64,000 bases of DNA from Pelagimonas sp. (lineage in GTDB: Bacteria > Pseudomonadota > Alphaproteobacteria > Rhodobacterales > Rhodobacteraceae): contig JAOARX010000020.1 of the NCBI GenBank assembly GCA_025210345.1, positions 1-64,000 of the forward strand, in the 5' to 3' direction. The notes beneath the pieces were generated by a model. It ran no database searches, was not told where the DNA came from, and saw only the letters and a program-made list of their open reading frames with translations. Below are positions 44,452-52,776 of this stretch, one piece after another (within the stretch, counting starts at the first letter, position 1; each line of letters starts with the position of its first letter). The position numbers and the translations under genes were made by a program.

Positions 44452-45750
44452 TTAACGGAAGAGCGACAACAGGCTGGACGGGGCCCGGTTGGCGATCGAC
44501 AGCGCCTGGGTGGCCAGCTGTTGCTGCACCTGAAGCGCCTGCAGCCGCGCCGAGGTTTCTTCCATATCCGCATCCACAAGCGAGCCAATGCCCGATTGCA
44601 GCGCCGACGTCATGGTTGAAACAAAGTCCTTCTGGGTTTCCAGACGACCTTCGACCGAACCAAACGAGGCAGAGGCATTCACCGCAATCTCAAGCAGGCC
44701 GTCAATTTCGGCAAGCGCGGATTCCGCACCGGATTGGGTGGACACATCCAGGTTGGCCAGGTCTTCCAGACCGCCACCCGCTTGGCTGCCCGCATCTGCA
44801 TCCAGACGGTTCAGGTTCACAACTATCGCATCCCCCGCCGAGGTCACAGACGACGACACATTCAGGTTGCTGCCCGAGGCCGCAATCGCAAGATCCGAAG
44901 ACTCGAGATTGTTTTCAGAGGCATAGCTGTCCCATTTGCTTGCCAGCGCGCTGGCCACATCCGCCGCTGTATCCCCTTCGCGGGCGATGTAGGACAAATC
45001 GCTGGCCGCCATTTCCCCCTGGGTCTGGTTGGCGCCGGCCGTGGTGCGGAAATCCGCCTGGGTAAAGTTCGAATCATCCGCGTCCGTACCGTAGACGCTC
45101 AGGGAAAACACCGCGCCGGCTTCGATCGTCACCGACGAAACGTCAATCGACCCGGTCTGGGTTGCGTTCAATGTCGCCGCCGCTGCACCGGCAGAAAAAG
45201 TGCCGCCCGATGACGCGATTGTCGCGGCCTCTTGTCCGAGGTCCTGTTTGCGCACGGTGATGTCGGTTGAGCTGACACCGTTTTCACCACGATCCATCGA
45301 TGCCAGCACGTCAATGCTGCCTGACCCTTCGGTGGTGGACTTGTTGCTGAGGAGGTTTGCACCGTTAAAGTTGGCAGCCCCAACCACGGCGGAAATCTGT
45401 TCGCTCAGCGCTTCGATATCGGTTTGGATCTTGGCCCGGTCAACGTTTTCGCCCTGCGCCGAAACGACCTTGCCTTTGATTTCTGTCAGAAGATCCGCAA
45501 CAGTTTCAGAGGCTTGACGAGCAACAGAGACCGTCGCCTGACCCAGGCTAAGCGAGTCAGACAGGCTTTTGAAGCCCGCGACATCCGCTTCCATGACCTT
45601 GGAAATGGCCCAGACGGCCGCGTTGTCTTTTGAGCTGGACACAGCCTTGCCTGTCGAAATCTGCGACTGGGTCTCAGACAGGTTGGCGTTGATGGATTTC
45701 AGGGTTTGAAGGGCGGTCTGCGCCCCATTGTTCGTAAGGATACTCGACAT
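44452..45750 (-). CDS. fliC: Flagellin
   Basis: 432 aa from ATG at 45750. The conserved D0/D1 ends are present: N-terminal SILTNNGAQTALQTLKSINA and SQISTGKAVSSSKDNAAVWA, C-terminal QVQQQLATQALSIANRAP and SLLSLFR. The middle (about 190-330) is the variable surface domain, rich in Ser, Ala and Asp. It polymerises outside the cell into the flagellar filament. No other flagellar gene is in the window, so the flagellin gene is separate from the main fla cluster. A 17-bp palindrome lies in its leader region. Confidence 0.95.
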   Translation of the reverse strand: MSSILTNNGAQTALQTLKSINANLSETQSQISTGKAVSSSKDNAAVWAISKVMEADVAGFKSLSDSLSLGQATVSVARQASETVADLLTEIKGKVVSAQGENVDRAKIQTDIEALSEQISAVVGAANFNGANLLSNKSTTEGSGSIDVLASMDRGENGVSSTDITVRKQDLGQEAATIASSGGTFSAGAAAATLNATQTGSIDVSSVTIEAGAVFSLSVYGTDADDSNFTQADFRTTAGANQTQGEMAASDLSYIAREGDTAADVASALASKWDSYASENNLESSDLAIAASGSNLNVSSSVTSAGDAIVVNLNRLDADAGSQAGGGLEDLANLDVSTQSGAESALAEIDGLLEIAVNASASFGSVEGRLETQKDFVSTMTSALQSGIGSLVDADMEETSARLQALQVQQQLATQALSIANRAPSSLLSLFR

Positions 45751-45795
45751 TTCTAGCGCCTCTTGAATACACACCAAAGCGCTTCTGCGCGTAAA

Positions 45796-45812
45796 ACACC
45801 GACCATCGGTGT
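45796..45812 (-). promoter_or_regulatory. Palindrome in the flagellin leader
   Basis: ACACCGA-CCA-TCGGTGT: perfect 7-base arms with a 3-base centre, about 46 bases upstream of the flagellin ATG. It may be a DNA operator or, if transcribed, a 5'-UTR hairpin. Confidence 0.5.
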
Positions 45813-45982
45813 CACTGCGCCTTCTGACGATTGCAGGTGGTCACCGCGATGGATGATCAGCCTGCGCCACGATTTCCGTGCTGTGTTGAAAATGCCCTGA
45901 GGTCTTTAATCAGCGCTTAAGACTTTGCGACGCTTGCAAGGTCTTATTAAGGCGCAAATGTGTCACGCGGTCCCCGTGACCT

Positions 45983-46008
45983 GCGCGGGCCGATCACCCG
46001 GCCCGCGC
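45983..46008. terminator. GC-rich stem-loop after the RND permease gene
   Basis: GCGCGGGCC (45983-45991) and GGCCCGCGC (46000-46008) form a 9-pair stem with an 8-base loop just past the stop codon of the minus-strand RND permease gene (46016). No T-tract is present. It likely terminates or stabilises the efflux operon transcript. Confidence 0.55.
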
Positions 46009-46015
46009 AAGAGGT

Positions 46016-49000
46016 TCAGATCTGTGCCACCACCGGGCGGCTGTCGTCCCGGCGATAGAAAATCATGTAGAGCACCGGCGCCGCCACCAGCGTCAACACC
46101 GATGCAAAGGCCAAGCCCCCCATGATAGTCACCGCCATCGAGGCGAAAAACGCGTCCGTCAGCAGCGGAACCATACCCAGAATGGTGGTCGCCGCCGCCA
46201 GGAACACCGGGCGGATACGCGACACGGAGGCCTTGACGATGGCCTCATCCAGGCGCAGCCCCTCGGCGCGGACCAGATCGATTTCTTCGACCAGAACAAT
46301 CCCGTTCTTGATCAACATGCCCGACAGGGACAACAGGCCCAAAAGCGCGGTGAAGGAGAACGGCAAACCTGTGCCCAGCAGACCGATCACCACACCGTTG
46401 ACCGACATCGGCACCAACAGCCAGATCACGATCGGTTGGCGCAGCGCGCCGAACAGCACCACGGAAATCAGCACCATGATCAGGAAGGTCACGGGCAAGG
46501 TTCCCCCCAGCGCCGCCTGCGCATCGCCAGAGCTTTCGAATTCACCGCCCCATTCCATCTTGTAGCCGGTGGGCAGGGGAATGGCCTCGATCCCGGCGAT
46601 GATATCCGCGCGGGCCTCGGTCGCGGTGACATCATCGTTGATGCCCGCCTGAATGGTGATGGTGGACACCCGGTCACGCCGTTTGATGATGGTATCCTGC
46701 GCCACGGGTTCCCAGCCATCAATCACCTGCTCAAGCGGCAAGAACTGCCCGGCGGTCTGCGAGAACACCACCATCTGCGAGATCGGCAATTGTTCCTGAT
46801 ACCCCGCGCGCACATAGATCGGCACCTGACGCGACCCATCTTTGAGCACCCCGGTGCGAATGCCCTGCGTGCCGGTCAACAGCGCGGTGGCGATGTTATC
46901 GCGGCTCACACCAGCGGTTTGCGCACGATCGGTGGCATAAATCGGCCGTAGAACGATCTCGCGCTCATGCCAGTCGGTGCGCAGTTTGCGCAGATGCTGC
47001 CCATCGGTTTGCATGACCTGCATGGCCTGTTCGGACAGCGCCCGCAAGACATCGGGATCCCGCCCGGAAAACCGGACTTCGACCTGTGCACCGCCGCCGG
47101 GCCCAAAGACCAGACGCTCGGTGCGGAACATGCCCTCGACAAGGTTTTCGCCCGCGAAGGTCCGCAGGTCTTCAACCAGCGCCGGGATTTCATCCAGGGT
47201 CTCGGTGCGCACCATGGCAAAGGCATAGCTTGGGTCTGCCTGCTCTGGCGCATAGGTCAGGATAAAGCGCGCTGCCCCCTGGCCGATAAAGGCGGTGGTC
47301 GCCACCACCTCTTCGCGCTGCGACAGCCAGGCTTCGAGTTTGGACATTTCGTCCGAGGCCTGACCGATGGTCGCCCCCTGCGGCAGCTTGTAGTGCACAA
47401 AGAAAATCGGGGTGTTGGAGTTGGGGAAAAACTGCTGTTTGACCTGCCCAAACCCTACGAAACACACCACCGTCAACGCCACAAGCCCCATGACGACCAG
47501 CCAGCGCAGCCGCAGCGCCAGGCGCAAAGACCAAGCATAGAGGCGAAAGAACGCGCCAGAGTAGGCATCGAATTCATCATCCGTATCATCGCCGGTCTTG
47601 AAGAAGTAATGCGCCAAAAGCGGTGTCACGGTCATCGCCAGGATCCAGCTAAGCATCAGCGAAATGCCGATACAGGCGAACAGCGAGAACAGGAATTCCC
47701 CGGTCGCATCCGGTGACAAACCGATCCCTGCAAAGGCCATGATGCCAATCACAGTCGCACCCAACAGGGGAAATTGTGTTTTGTCACCAATGTCATAGGC
47801 GGCCTGTCGCGATGTTCGGCCATGCACCATGGCGATTTGCATGCCCTCGGCCACAACAATGGCGTTATCCACCAACATGCCCATGGCGATGATCATCGCC
47901 CCCAGCGAAATCCGCTCCATCTCGATTGAGAAGATCGCCATGAAGAACACGGTGCCCACCACCGTCAGCAACAGGGTTGCCCCCACCACGATCGCCGCGC
48001 GCCAGCCCATGAAGACCGCCAGAACCACCACCACGATGGCCACGGACATCGCCAGATTGACCAGGAAATCATTCGAGGCCGTATCAACGACCCGGTGCTG
48101 TTCGTAAATCGGAGAAATCTCGACACCGACCGGCAGGTCTGCCTTAAGTTCGTTCAGACGGCTTTCCACCATCATCCCGACTTCGACGATATTCCGATCA
48201 TTCAGACCCGCAACGCCAAGGGTAAAGGCCTCAACCCCATCGTGGCGAATAATCTGTCCGGGGTGGTCCACGCGCCCCCGAGTCAGGCTTGCCACATCTT
48301 CCAGCTTGATCACACCGCCGGGTGTACCGATCGACAGGTTGCTGATTTCTTCAACGCTGCCAGACCCATCGGCGATTTGCAGGCGCTGCCCCTCGCCCTG
48401 GTTGTCCACCTGCCCCGAAGGCGCCGTGGTGTCCGCACCCTGAATGGCCTGCTGCAACAGGCCGGGATTGAGGCCAAGGTTATACATGACCGGCAAGGTC
48501 ACATCGATAAACAGCGCCTCTTCGGGCAGACCCGAAACATCCACATTGGCGACGCCGTCCACCACCAGCAATTCACGCCGCAGAAAGGTCGCGATGTCAT
48601 GGATCTCGGCATCGGTATAGCCGGACGCGGTCACCGCATAATAGACCCCGAACACATCCCCAAAGTTGTCGTTCACCATCGGGGTTTGAACCCCACTGTT
48701 CAGATCCCGCGCCGCATCAGTCACCCGATTGCGCAGGTCCGCCCAGACCTCGGGCAGATCATCGGCACGGTAGGTGTCCTTGATAGTGACATTGATGGTC
48801 GAAACGCCGGGGCGGTTGGTTGAACGGATCTCTTTGAGTTCGCTCATCTGCTGGAGCGCGGTTTCCAGCGGTTCGGACACTTCGCGCGCCACCTGCGCCG
48901 CGTCGGCGCCGGGGTATTGGGTGATGACGACGGCTTCTTTGATGGAAAAAGCCGGGTCTTCCAGCCGACCGACCGCGTTAAAGCCCCACCAGCCACCCAA

Positions 49001-49072
49001 CAGGCAGCCCAGCATGACAAGCCACGTCAGCAGCGCATTATTGATCGCCCCACGGGCCAAGGACAGTTTCAT
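46016..49072 (-). CDS. RND-type multidrug efflux permease
   Basis: 1018 aa inner-membrane transporter. Typical RND layout: TM1 near the N terminus (NALLTWLVMLGCLLGGWWGF), a periplasmic porter domain, helices 2-6 with the proton-relay Asp in GMLVDNAIVVAEG, a second periplasmic domain and helices 8-12 (SGMLIKNGIVLVEEID). The divergent N terminus and the QYPGADAAQVAREVSEPLE segment place it in the HAE-1-like branch common in alphaproteobacteria. It would expel drugs or lipophilic compounds using the proton gradient. It starts 3 bases after the adaptor gene. No outer-membrane TolC gene is adjacent. Confidence 0.93.
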   Translation of the reverse strand: MKLSLARGAINNALLTWLVMLGCLLGGWWGFNAVGRLEDPAFSIKEAVVITQYPGADAAQVAREVSEPLETALQQMSELKEIRSTNRPGVSTINVTIKDTYRADDLPEVWADLRNRVTDAARDLNSGVQTPMVNDNFGDVFGVYYAVTASGYTDAEIHDIATFLRRELLVVDGVANVDVSGLPEEALFIDVTLPVMYNLGLNPGLLQQAIQGADTTAPSGQVDNQGEGQRLQIADGSGSVEEISNLSIGTPGGVIKLEDVASLTRGRVDHPGQIIRHDGVEAFTLGVAGLNDRNIVEVGMMVESRLNELKADLPVGVEISPIYEQHRVVDTASNDFLVNLAMSVAIVVVVLAVFMGWRAAIVVGATLLLTVVGTVFFMAIFSIEMERISLGAMIIAMGMLVDNAIVVAEGMQIAMVHGRTSRQAAYDIGDKTQFPLLGATVIGIMAFAGIGLSPDATGEFLFSLFACIGISLMLSWILAMTVTPLLAHYFFKTGDDTDDEFDAYSGAFFRLYAWSLRLALRLRWLVVMGLVALTVVCFVGFGQVKQQFFPNSNTPIFFVHYKLPQGATIGQASDEMSKLEAWLSQREEVVATTAFIGQGAARFILTYAPEQADPSYAFAMVRTETLDEIPALVEDLRTFAGENLVEGMFRTERLVFGPGGGAQVEVRFSGRDPDVLRALSEQAMQVMQTDGQHLRKLRTDWHEREIVLRPIYATDRAQTAGVSRDNIATALLTGTQGIRTGVLKDGSRQVPIYVRAGYQEQLPISQMVVFSQTAGQFLPLEQVIDGWEPVAQDTIIKRRDRVSTITIQAGINDDVTATEARADIIAGIEAIPLPTGYKMEWGGEFESSGDAQAALGGTLPVTFLIMVLISVVLFGALRQPIVIWLLVPMSVNGVVIGLLGTGLPFSFTALLGLLSLSGMLIKNGIVLVEEIDLVRAEGLRLDEAIVKASVSRIRPVFLAAATTILGMVPLLTDAFFASMAVTIMGGLAFASVLTLVAAPVLYMIFYRRDDSRPVVAQI

Positions 49073-49075
49073 GGA

Positions 49076-50137
49076 TCAGTCTCCGAACCCGCTAAACCGG
49101 CGCACTGACGCGCCGTCCGTCAACAGGGATACACCCGCGGCGACCACCTCGCCTGTTTCGGGCAAGCCTTCGACACGAAACGCGCGGGCGTCATCCATCG
49201 GGCTGACGGTGACCGGAACGCTGCGCACCTGCCCGGTTTCCCCATCTGTGCTGTCAAAGACCATGGCGGAAAAGCTGCCATCCGCATTCACGCGAATCGC
49301 CGAACGGGGCAGCAAGACGCCTTTTTCTTCATCAATGATACGAACATGCACCGTCGCAGAGGCCCCCGGCAGGATCGAGGTGCCTTCGGGCGGCGTCATG
49401 GCAAGGGTGAGGCGATATGTCTGGCCAACCTGGCTGGCCTCGGCTTTGAATTCGCGCATTTCCAGCGGATAGAGCAAATCCGAACCCGGAAAGGTTGCAT
49501 GGAACTCGGGCAAGCTTTCGCTGTGACGGCTGCTGACCAAGATCTCGGGCACGTCAATGCGGATGCGCAGCTCTGACAAATCCATCAACCGCGCGACGGC
49601 CATTCCGGGCGAAATATTGGTGCCGGGTTCCACGTTCCGGGTGGCGACAAGCGCGTCGAACGGCGCGTGGATCGTCGCGTCCTCCAGGGCGGCGCGCGCG
49701 TCACGCAGCGCGATTTCTGCAAGGTCCGCCTGGGTTTGCGCGGTTTGGGCCTGCGCTTCGGAAACGGTGCGCGCCGCTTGCAATTTGGCGCTGCGCTCGG
49801 CATCGCGGCGGGCCTGCGCAAGGCTGACCTCGGCGCGGGCGAGCGCGCGTTCAAACGGATCCAGATCCAGCTCGGCCACCAGGGCACCCGCCGCGATTTC
49901 CTGCCCTTCGATCACGGGAATTGTCATCAACTCCCCCCCGGTCTGAAAGGACACATCCACCGCCCGTTTGGCAGCCACACGCCCAAAGAATTGACGGTTG
50001 AACGCCACCTCAGAAGATTCAATCGGGATCAGTTTCACCGGTCGGGGTGCTGCGTCAGGCGCATCGGTTTGTTGGGCCCAGACTGGATCCAAAAAAGCCG
50101 CGATCATGGCGATCACTGCAAGAAGTAGACGTGTCAT
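49076..50137 (-). CDS. RND efflux periplasmic adaptor subunit (membrane fusion protein)
   Basis: 353 aa. Signal peptide LLLAVIAMIAAFLDPVWA, then the MFP order: barrel-sandwich strand VSFQTGGELMTIPVIEGQEI, coiled-coil hairpin (about 90-160, Ala/Arg/Glu-rich), lipoyl-like return TIHAPFDALVATRNVEPGTN, then beta-barrel and membrane-proximal domains. It bridges the RND permease to an outer-membrane channel. AGGGGC is upstream of the ATG at 50137, and a TAAACTA-AA-TAGTTTA operator lies 18-33 bases upstream. Confidence 0.92.
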   Translation of the reverse strand: MTRLLLAVIAMIAAFLDPVWAQQTDAPDAAPRPVKLIPIESSEVAFNRQFFGRVAAKRAVDVSFQTGGELMTIPVIEGQEIAAGALVAELDLDPFERALARAEVSLAQARRDAERSAKLQAARTVSEAQAQTAQTQADLAEIALRDARAALEDATIHAPFDALVATRNVEPGTNISPGMAVARLMDLSELRIRIDVPEILVSSRHSESLPEFHATFPGSDLLYPLEMREFKAEASQVGQTYRLTLAMTPPEGTSILPGASATVHVRIIDEEKGVLLPRSAIRVNADGSFSAMVFDSTDGETGQVRSVPVTVSPMDDARAFRVEGLPETGEVVAAGVSLLTDGASVRRFSGFGD

Positions 50138-50154
50138 ATCAGGCGCCCCTAAGC

Positions 50155-50170
50155 TAAACTAAATAGTTTA
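50155..50170. promoter_or_regulatory. Palindromic operator of the RND efflux operon
   Basis: TAAACTA-AA-TAGTTTA: perfect 7-base arms. It lies directly upstream of the adaptor ribosome binding site, next to a -10-like CATAAT on the minus strand (50171-50176). The form is usual for TetR-family repressors of efflux pumps. No TetR gene is adjacent. Confidence 0.65.
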
Positions 50171-50474
50171 ATTATGATACCACATTTGGATATGCAAGGC
50201 TGCAATCACCTGTGGTATGCGCCCAAAAGGGTCGCATTTGCGTTAATCGGCCAAATTTGCGCAAAAGCCCCCCGGCCCTCGCACAAATTTGATCCCTCTC
50301 TGCCTGGACTGTTCTCAGGGTGCGGCCCAGTCCCAAGGGCTCAGACCACCTGCAGTTGCCAAGCCGTGGATCTGGTCGCCCCCGCACCATCCTGTCAGGA
50401 AATTAAGAAAGCATTTACCATTGACGCTCTGTTGACGCCCTCGGGGGATATTGCGGAAAAAACGGGGGTTAGAC
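50171..50474. other. Intergenic region between efflux operon and the SARP/S8 cluster
   Basis: No gene is supported. The left end holds the efflux promoter. Near the right end two TTGACG hexamers (50421-50426 and 50432-50437) are candidate -35 elements for the plus-strand cluster, but I see no convincing -10. The middle shows nothing distinct; a 72-aa minus-strand frame here has no family resemblance. Confidence 0.4.
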
Positions 50475-50930
50475 ATGACACTTTACCAATTTCACACCTG
50501 GATGCGAGCGGGCCAAGACCCTGCAATCGACGGAAAACACCTAAATGACTGGATCCTGGTCGAGCGCGACGGGGACACGCTTCAGATCAGTTCATCAATT
50601 GGCCTGTCGGCACAGGCCAAGCCCACTGCGCAAAGCCCGTGCAAATCGACAACCGTCGCGTTGTTTGCTGCGATTGATCCCGACACCGGGGATGAAGTGT
50701 TCGAGCTTTCGGATCAGCACCCCGCCGGGCTTTCGACCCGTGGTCGGTTTCGCGGGACCTCGGGCGAAGCACGGCTGACCCGGGTCGGATCGGATCTTCA
50801 GCTTAAGTTGAATGGGCGTGTCTATGTCTCCGCGCAGCGGCACTCGGAACAAGAAGCCTTTCTTGACCTGATGGAAATCGTCGCGATGAACAGCCTGTCC
50901 GGGGCGCAAAGCCACTCACGCCTAGGTTGA
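50475..50930 (+). CDS. Uncharacterised small protein heading the SARP/haloperoxidase/S8 cluster
   Basis: 151 aa from ATG at 50475 (GGGGGTT upstream). No signal peptide, no membrane helix and no family I recognise. The sequence begins MTLYQFHTWM and has several short strands (DWILVERDGDTLQIS, DLQLKLNGRVYVSA) and a C-terminal helix (QEAFLDLMEIVAMNS), suggesting a small alpha/beta cytosolic protein. One cysteine only. It is the first of four plus-strand genes with gaps of 13, 24 and 17 bases, so it is very likely co-transcribed with the regulator, the haloperoxidase-fold enzyme and the S8 protease. Confidence 0.7.
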   Translation: MTLYQFHTWMRAGQDPAIDGKHLNDWILVERDGDTLQISSSIGLSAQAKPTAQSPCKSTTVALFAAIDPDTGDEVFELSDQHPAGLSTRGRFRGTSGEARLTRVGSDLQLKLNGRVYVSAQRHSEQEAFLDLMEIVAMNSLSGAQSHSRLG

Positions 50931-50943
50931 TCGAGATCTGGAT

Positions 50944-52752
50944 GTGACACAGCAACGGATAAGGCAGTCGCAGACCCGATCGATTGCCCCCTGCGCGCGG
51001 CTCAATCGTCCCGACATCAGCGAACTGCCGGAATTCATTACCCCGCCGAACAGAGAAAATTCTTCACATCGGAAAACGTTGCATGCACATGATAGGGCTG
51101 TGACGGGGTCAAAACATATCGCGCAGCTCTTTGTGAAGGGGCCGATGCGGTTGGTCGCGCAAGACGGGACAGACTGCACGCCCAAGGGCAATTTCCGCAA
51201 GGCTCTCCTTGCGATTCTTGCGCTGTCGCCGCGTCAAAGCAAGGCGCGCAAGGCGTTGTTGTCCATGTTCTGGGGCGAATCAGAGGCCAGCAAGGCCAGC
51301 GGGTCGCTGCGCAGCGCACTCAGCACGCTGCGATCGGAACTGGCACCGCTGGGGGCGGATGTGATCCAGTCGGACACCCAGGCCATCTGGTTAAAACCCG
51401 GGGCAATCTGGGTGGATGCGCTGGACGATTGTGACACCGCCACCGCCGAATTGCTTGAGGGGCTGGATCTGCCCAACAACGGTGCAGAAGGGTTTGAGGA
51501 ATGGCTACGCGGGCAGCGCCAGAGCACCGCCCCGGACAACAGCCCGCCCCCCCGCCTCGATCCGATGATCGCACTGCCCAAAGCGCCAGAGGCAGACCCC
51601 GCACCGATGCTGAGCATCGCCTTGGTGGACCCCCTGATCGGCAGTCTGCCGCATTCGGGCCACCCGTTTTGTGACAGTTTTATCGCCATGCTCAGCGACG
51701 GGCTGGCCGACCTGTGCCAAGCCGAGATCCTTGACTATCGCTGGCACGGTTCAAATGCGATGCAAATGGCGACTTCGAGTGGCGCGTCGCATGTTGTGAC
51801 CCTTGCTGTTCACCCGATTGACGACGGCATCCTGGTCAGCGTCAAGTTGTCCGAGGCCGCGCGCCCAAGGGTCTTGTGGCAAAGCGCTCTGCCGTTGGGC
51901 ACCAATGTGCTGACCGATCCGCAAGCGCCCGAAGCCATCGAGGCCATGGCCTATATGCTGGACAATCTAGCGCCCATCCTCAGCACGGCCTCTGCCCCCC
52001 AAGCAACAACATTCCACCTGTTGTCGCTGTTCTTCCGCCTTGATCCAGACGCGTTGACTGCCGCGGGCCAGACGCTTGCCAATCCGGGATCGCCGCTTTC
52101 GCCAAAGGCCCGCCACGCACTGGTGCTGTATCTGCAGACCCTGCGCATCGGCGAAACCTGGGGGCAGGATCGCACAGATTATCGCAATGACATGCTGGCC
52201 CACACCCGCAGCCTGTTGTCGGATGGGCCGACGGGGGGGGTGCACCTGTCGCTGACCGGATATGCGCTGCATTACCTGGCGCAAGAGGACCGGCTGGCCT
52301 TTGACATGATGTCCCGCGCCACCGAAATTTCACCCACGATTGCAATGGCTTGGGACCATTTGGCGCTCTATCATTTCCACCGGGGCAAGCTGGCGCGGGC
52401 GCGGCAGGCCTCGGGTCAGGCGCTGGCGCTGTCGCGACATTCCCCGTTTCGATATGCCTTTGAAACCACGCGCTGCATGATCGCCTTTGCCGAGGGTGAC
52501 CACCTGACGGCCACGCATTTTGGCCAGTTGGCGCTGGCGCGCATGCCCAGTTTCTCTGCTGCCTTGCGGTACACCGCGGCCTCATTGGGTTTTTTGAACC
52601 GCCACGACGAGGCCGAAGCGCTTAAGCAATCAATATTGAAACGCGACCCCAGCTTTAATGCAAGCCGGGTGGCCTCGGGTATTTTCCGTACATCGGGACA
52701 AGAGATTAACGACACGATTGCGCGGGGACTGGCGCGCATCGGATTGGACTAG
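50944..52752 (+). CDS. SARP-type winged-helix regulator with TolB-N-like and TPR regions
   Basis: 602 aa if the GTG at 50944 is used; conserved sequence starts only about residue 58, and GTG at 51100 is an alternative start. Residues about 60-160 form a winged helix of the AfsR/SARP (BTAD-associated) type: GNFRKALLAILALSP, LLSMFWGESEASKASGSLRS, ALSTLRSELAPLGADVIQSD. A middle part (about 220-320, including FIAMLSDGLADLCQAEILDY and GASHVVTLAVHPIDDG) recalls the TolB-N/FlgO-like domain found after such winged helices. The C-terminal 250 residues are helical TPR-like repeats (AMAWDHLALYHFHRGKLARA). Likely a DNA-binding activator of its own operon; the signal is unknown. Confidence 0.75.
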   Translation: MTQQRIRQSQTRSIAPCARLNRPDISELPEFITPPNRENSSHRKTLHAHDRAVTGSKHIAQLFVKGPMRLVAQDGTDCTPKGNFRKALLAILALSPRQSKARKALLSMFWGESEASKASGSLRSALSTLRSELAPLGADVIQSDTQAIWLKPGAIWVDALDDCDTATAELLEGLDLPNNGAEGFEEWLRGQRQSTAPDNSPPPRLDPMIALPKAPEADPAPMLSIALVDPLIGSLPHSGHPFCDSFIAMLSDGLADLCQAEILDYRWHGSNAMQMATSSGASHVVTLAVHPIDDGILVSVKLSEAARPRVLWQSALPLGTNVLTDPQAPEAIEAMAYMLDNLAPILSTASAPQATTFHLLSLFFRLDPDALTAAGQTLANPGSPLSPKARHALVLYLQTLRIGETWGQDRTDYRNDMLAHTRSLLSDGPTGGVHLSLTGYALHYLAQEDRLAFDMMSRATEISPTIAMAWDHLALYHFHRGKLARARQASGQALALSRHSPFRYAFETTRCMIAFAEGDHLTATHFGQLALARMPSFSAALRYTAASLGFLNRHDEAEALKQSILKRDPSFNASRVASGIFRTSGQEINDTIARGLARIGLD

Positions 52753-52776
52753 GGCTTTTTGAAAGGGGGAAACGCG

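Noticed and set aside
50172-50390. 72-aa minus-strand frame as the missing efflux regulator
   Set aside because: No helix-turn-helix or TetR pattern and too short.
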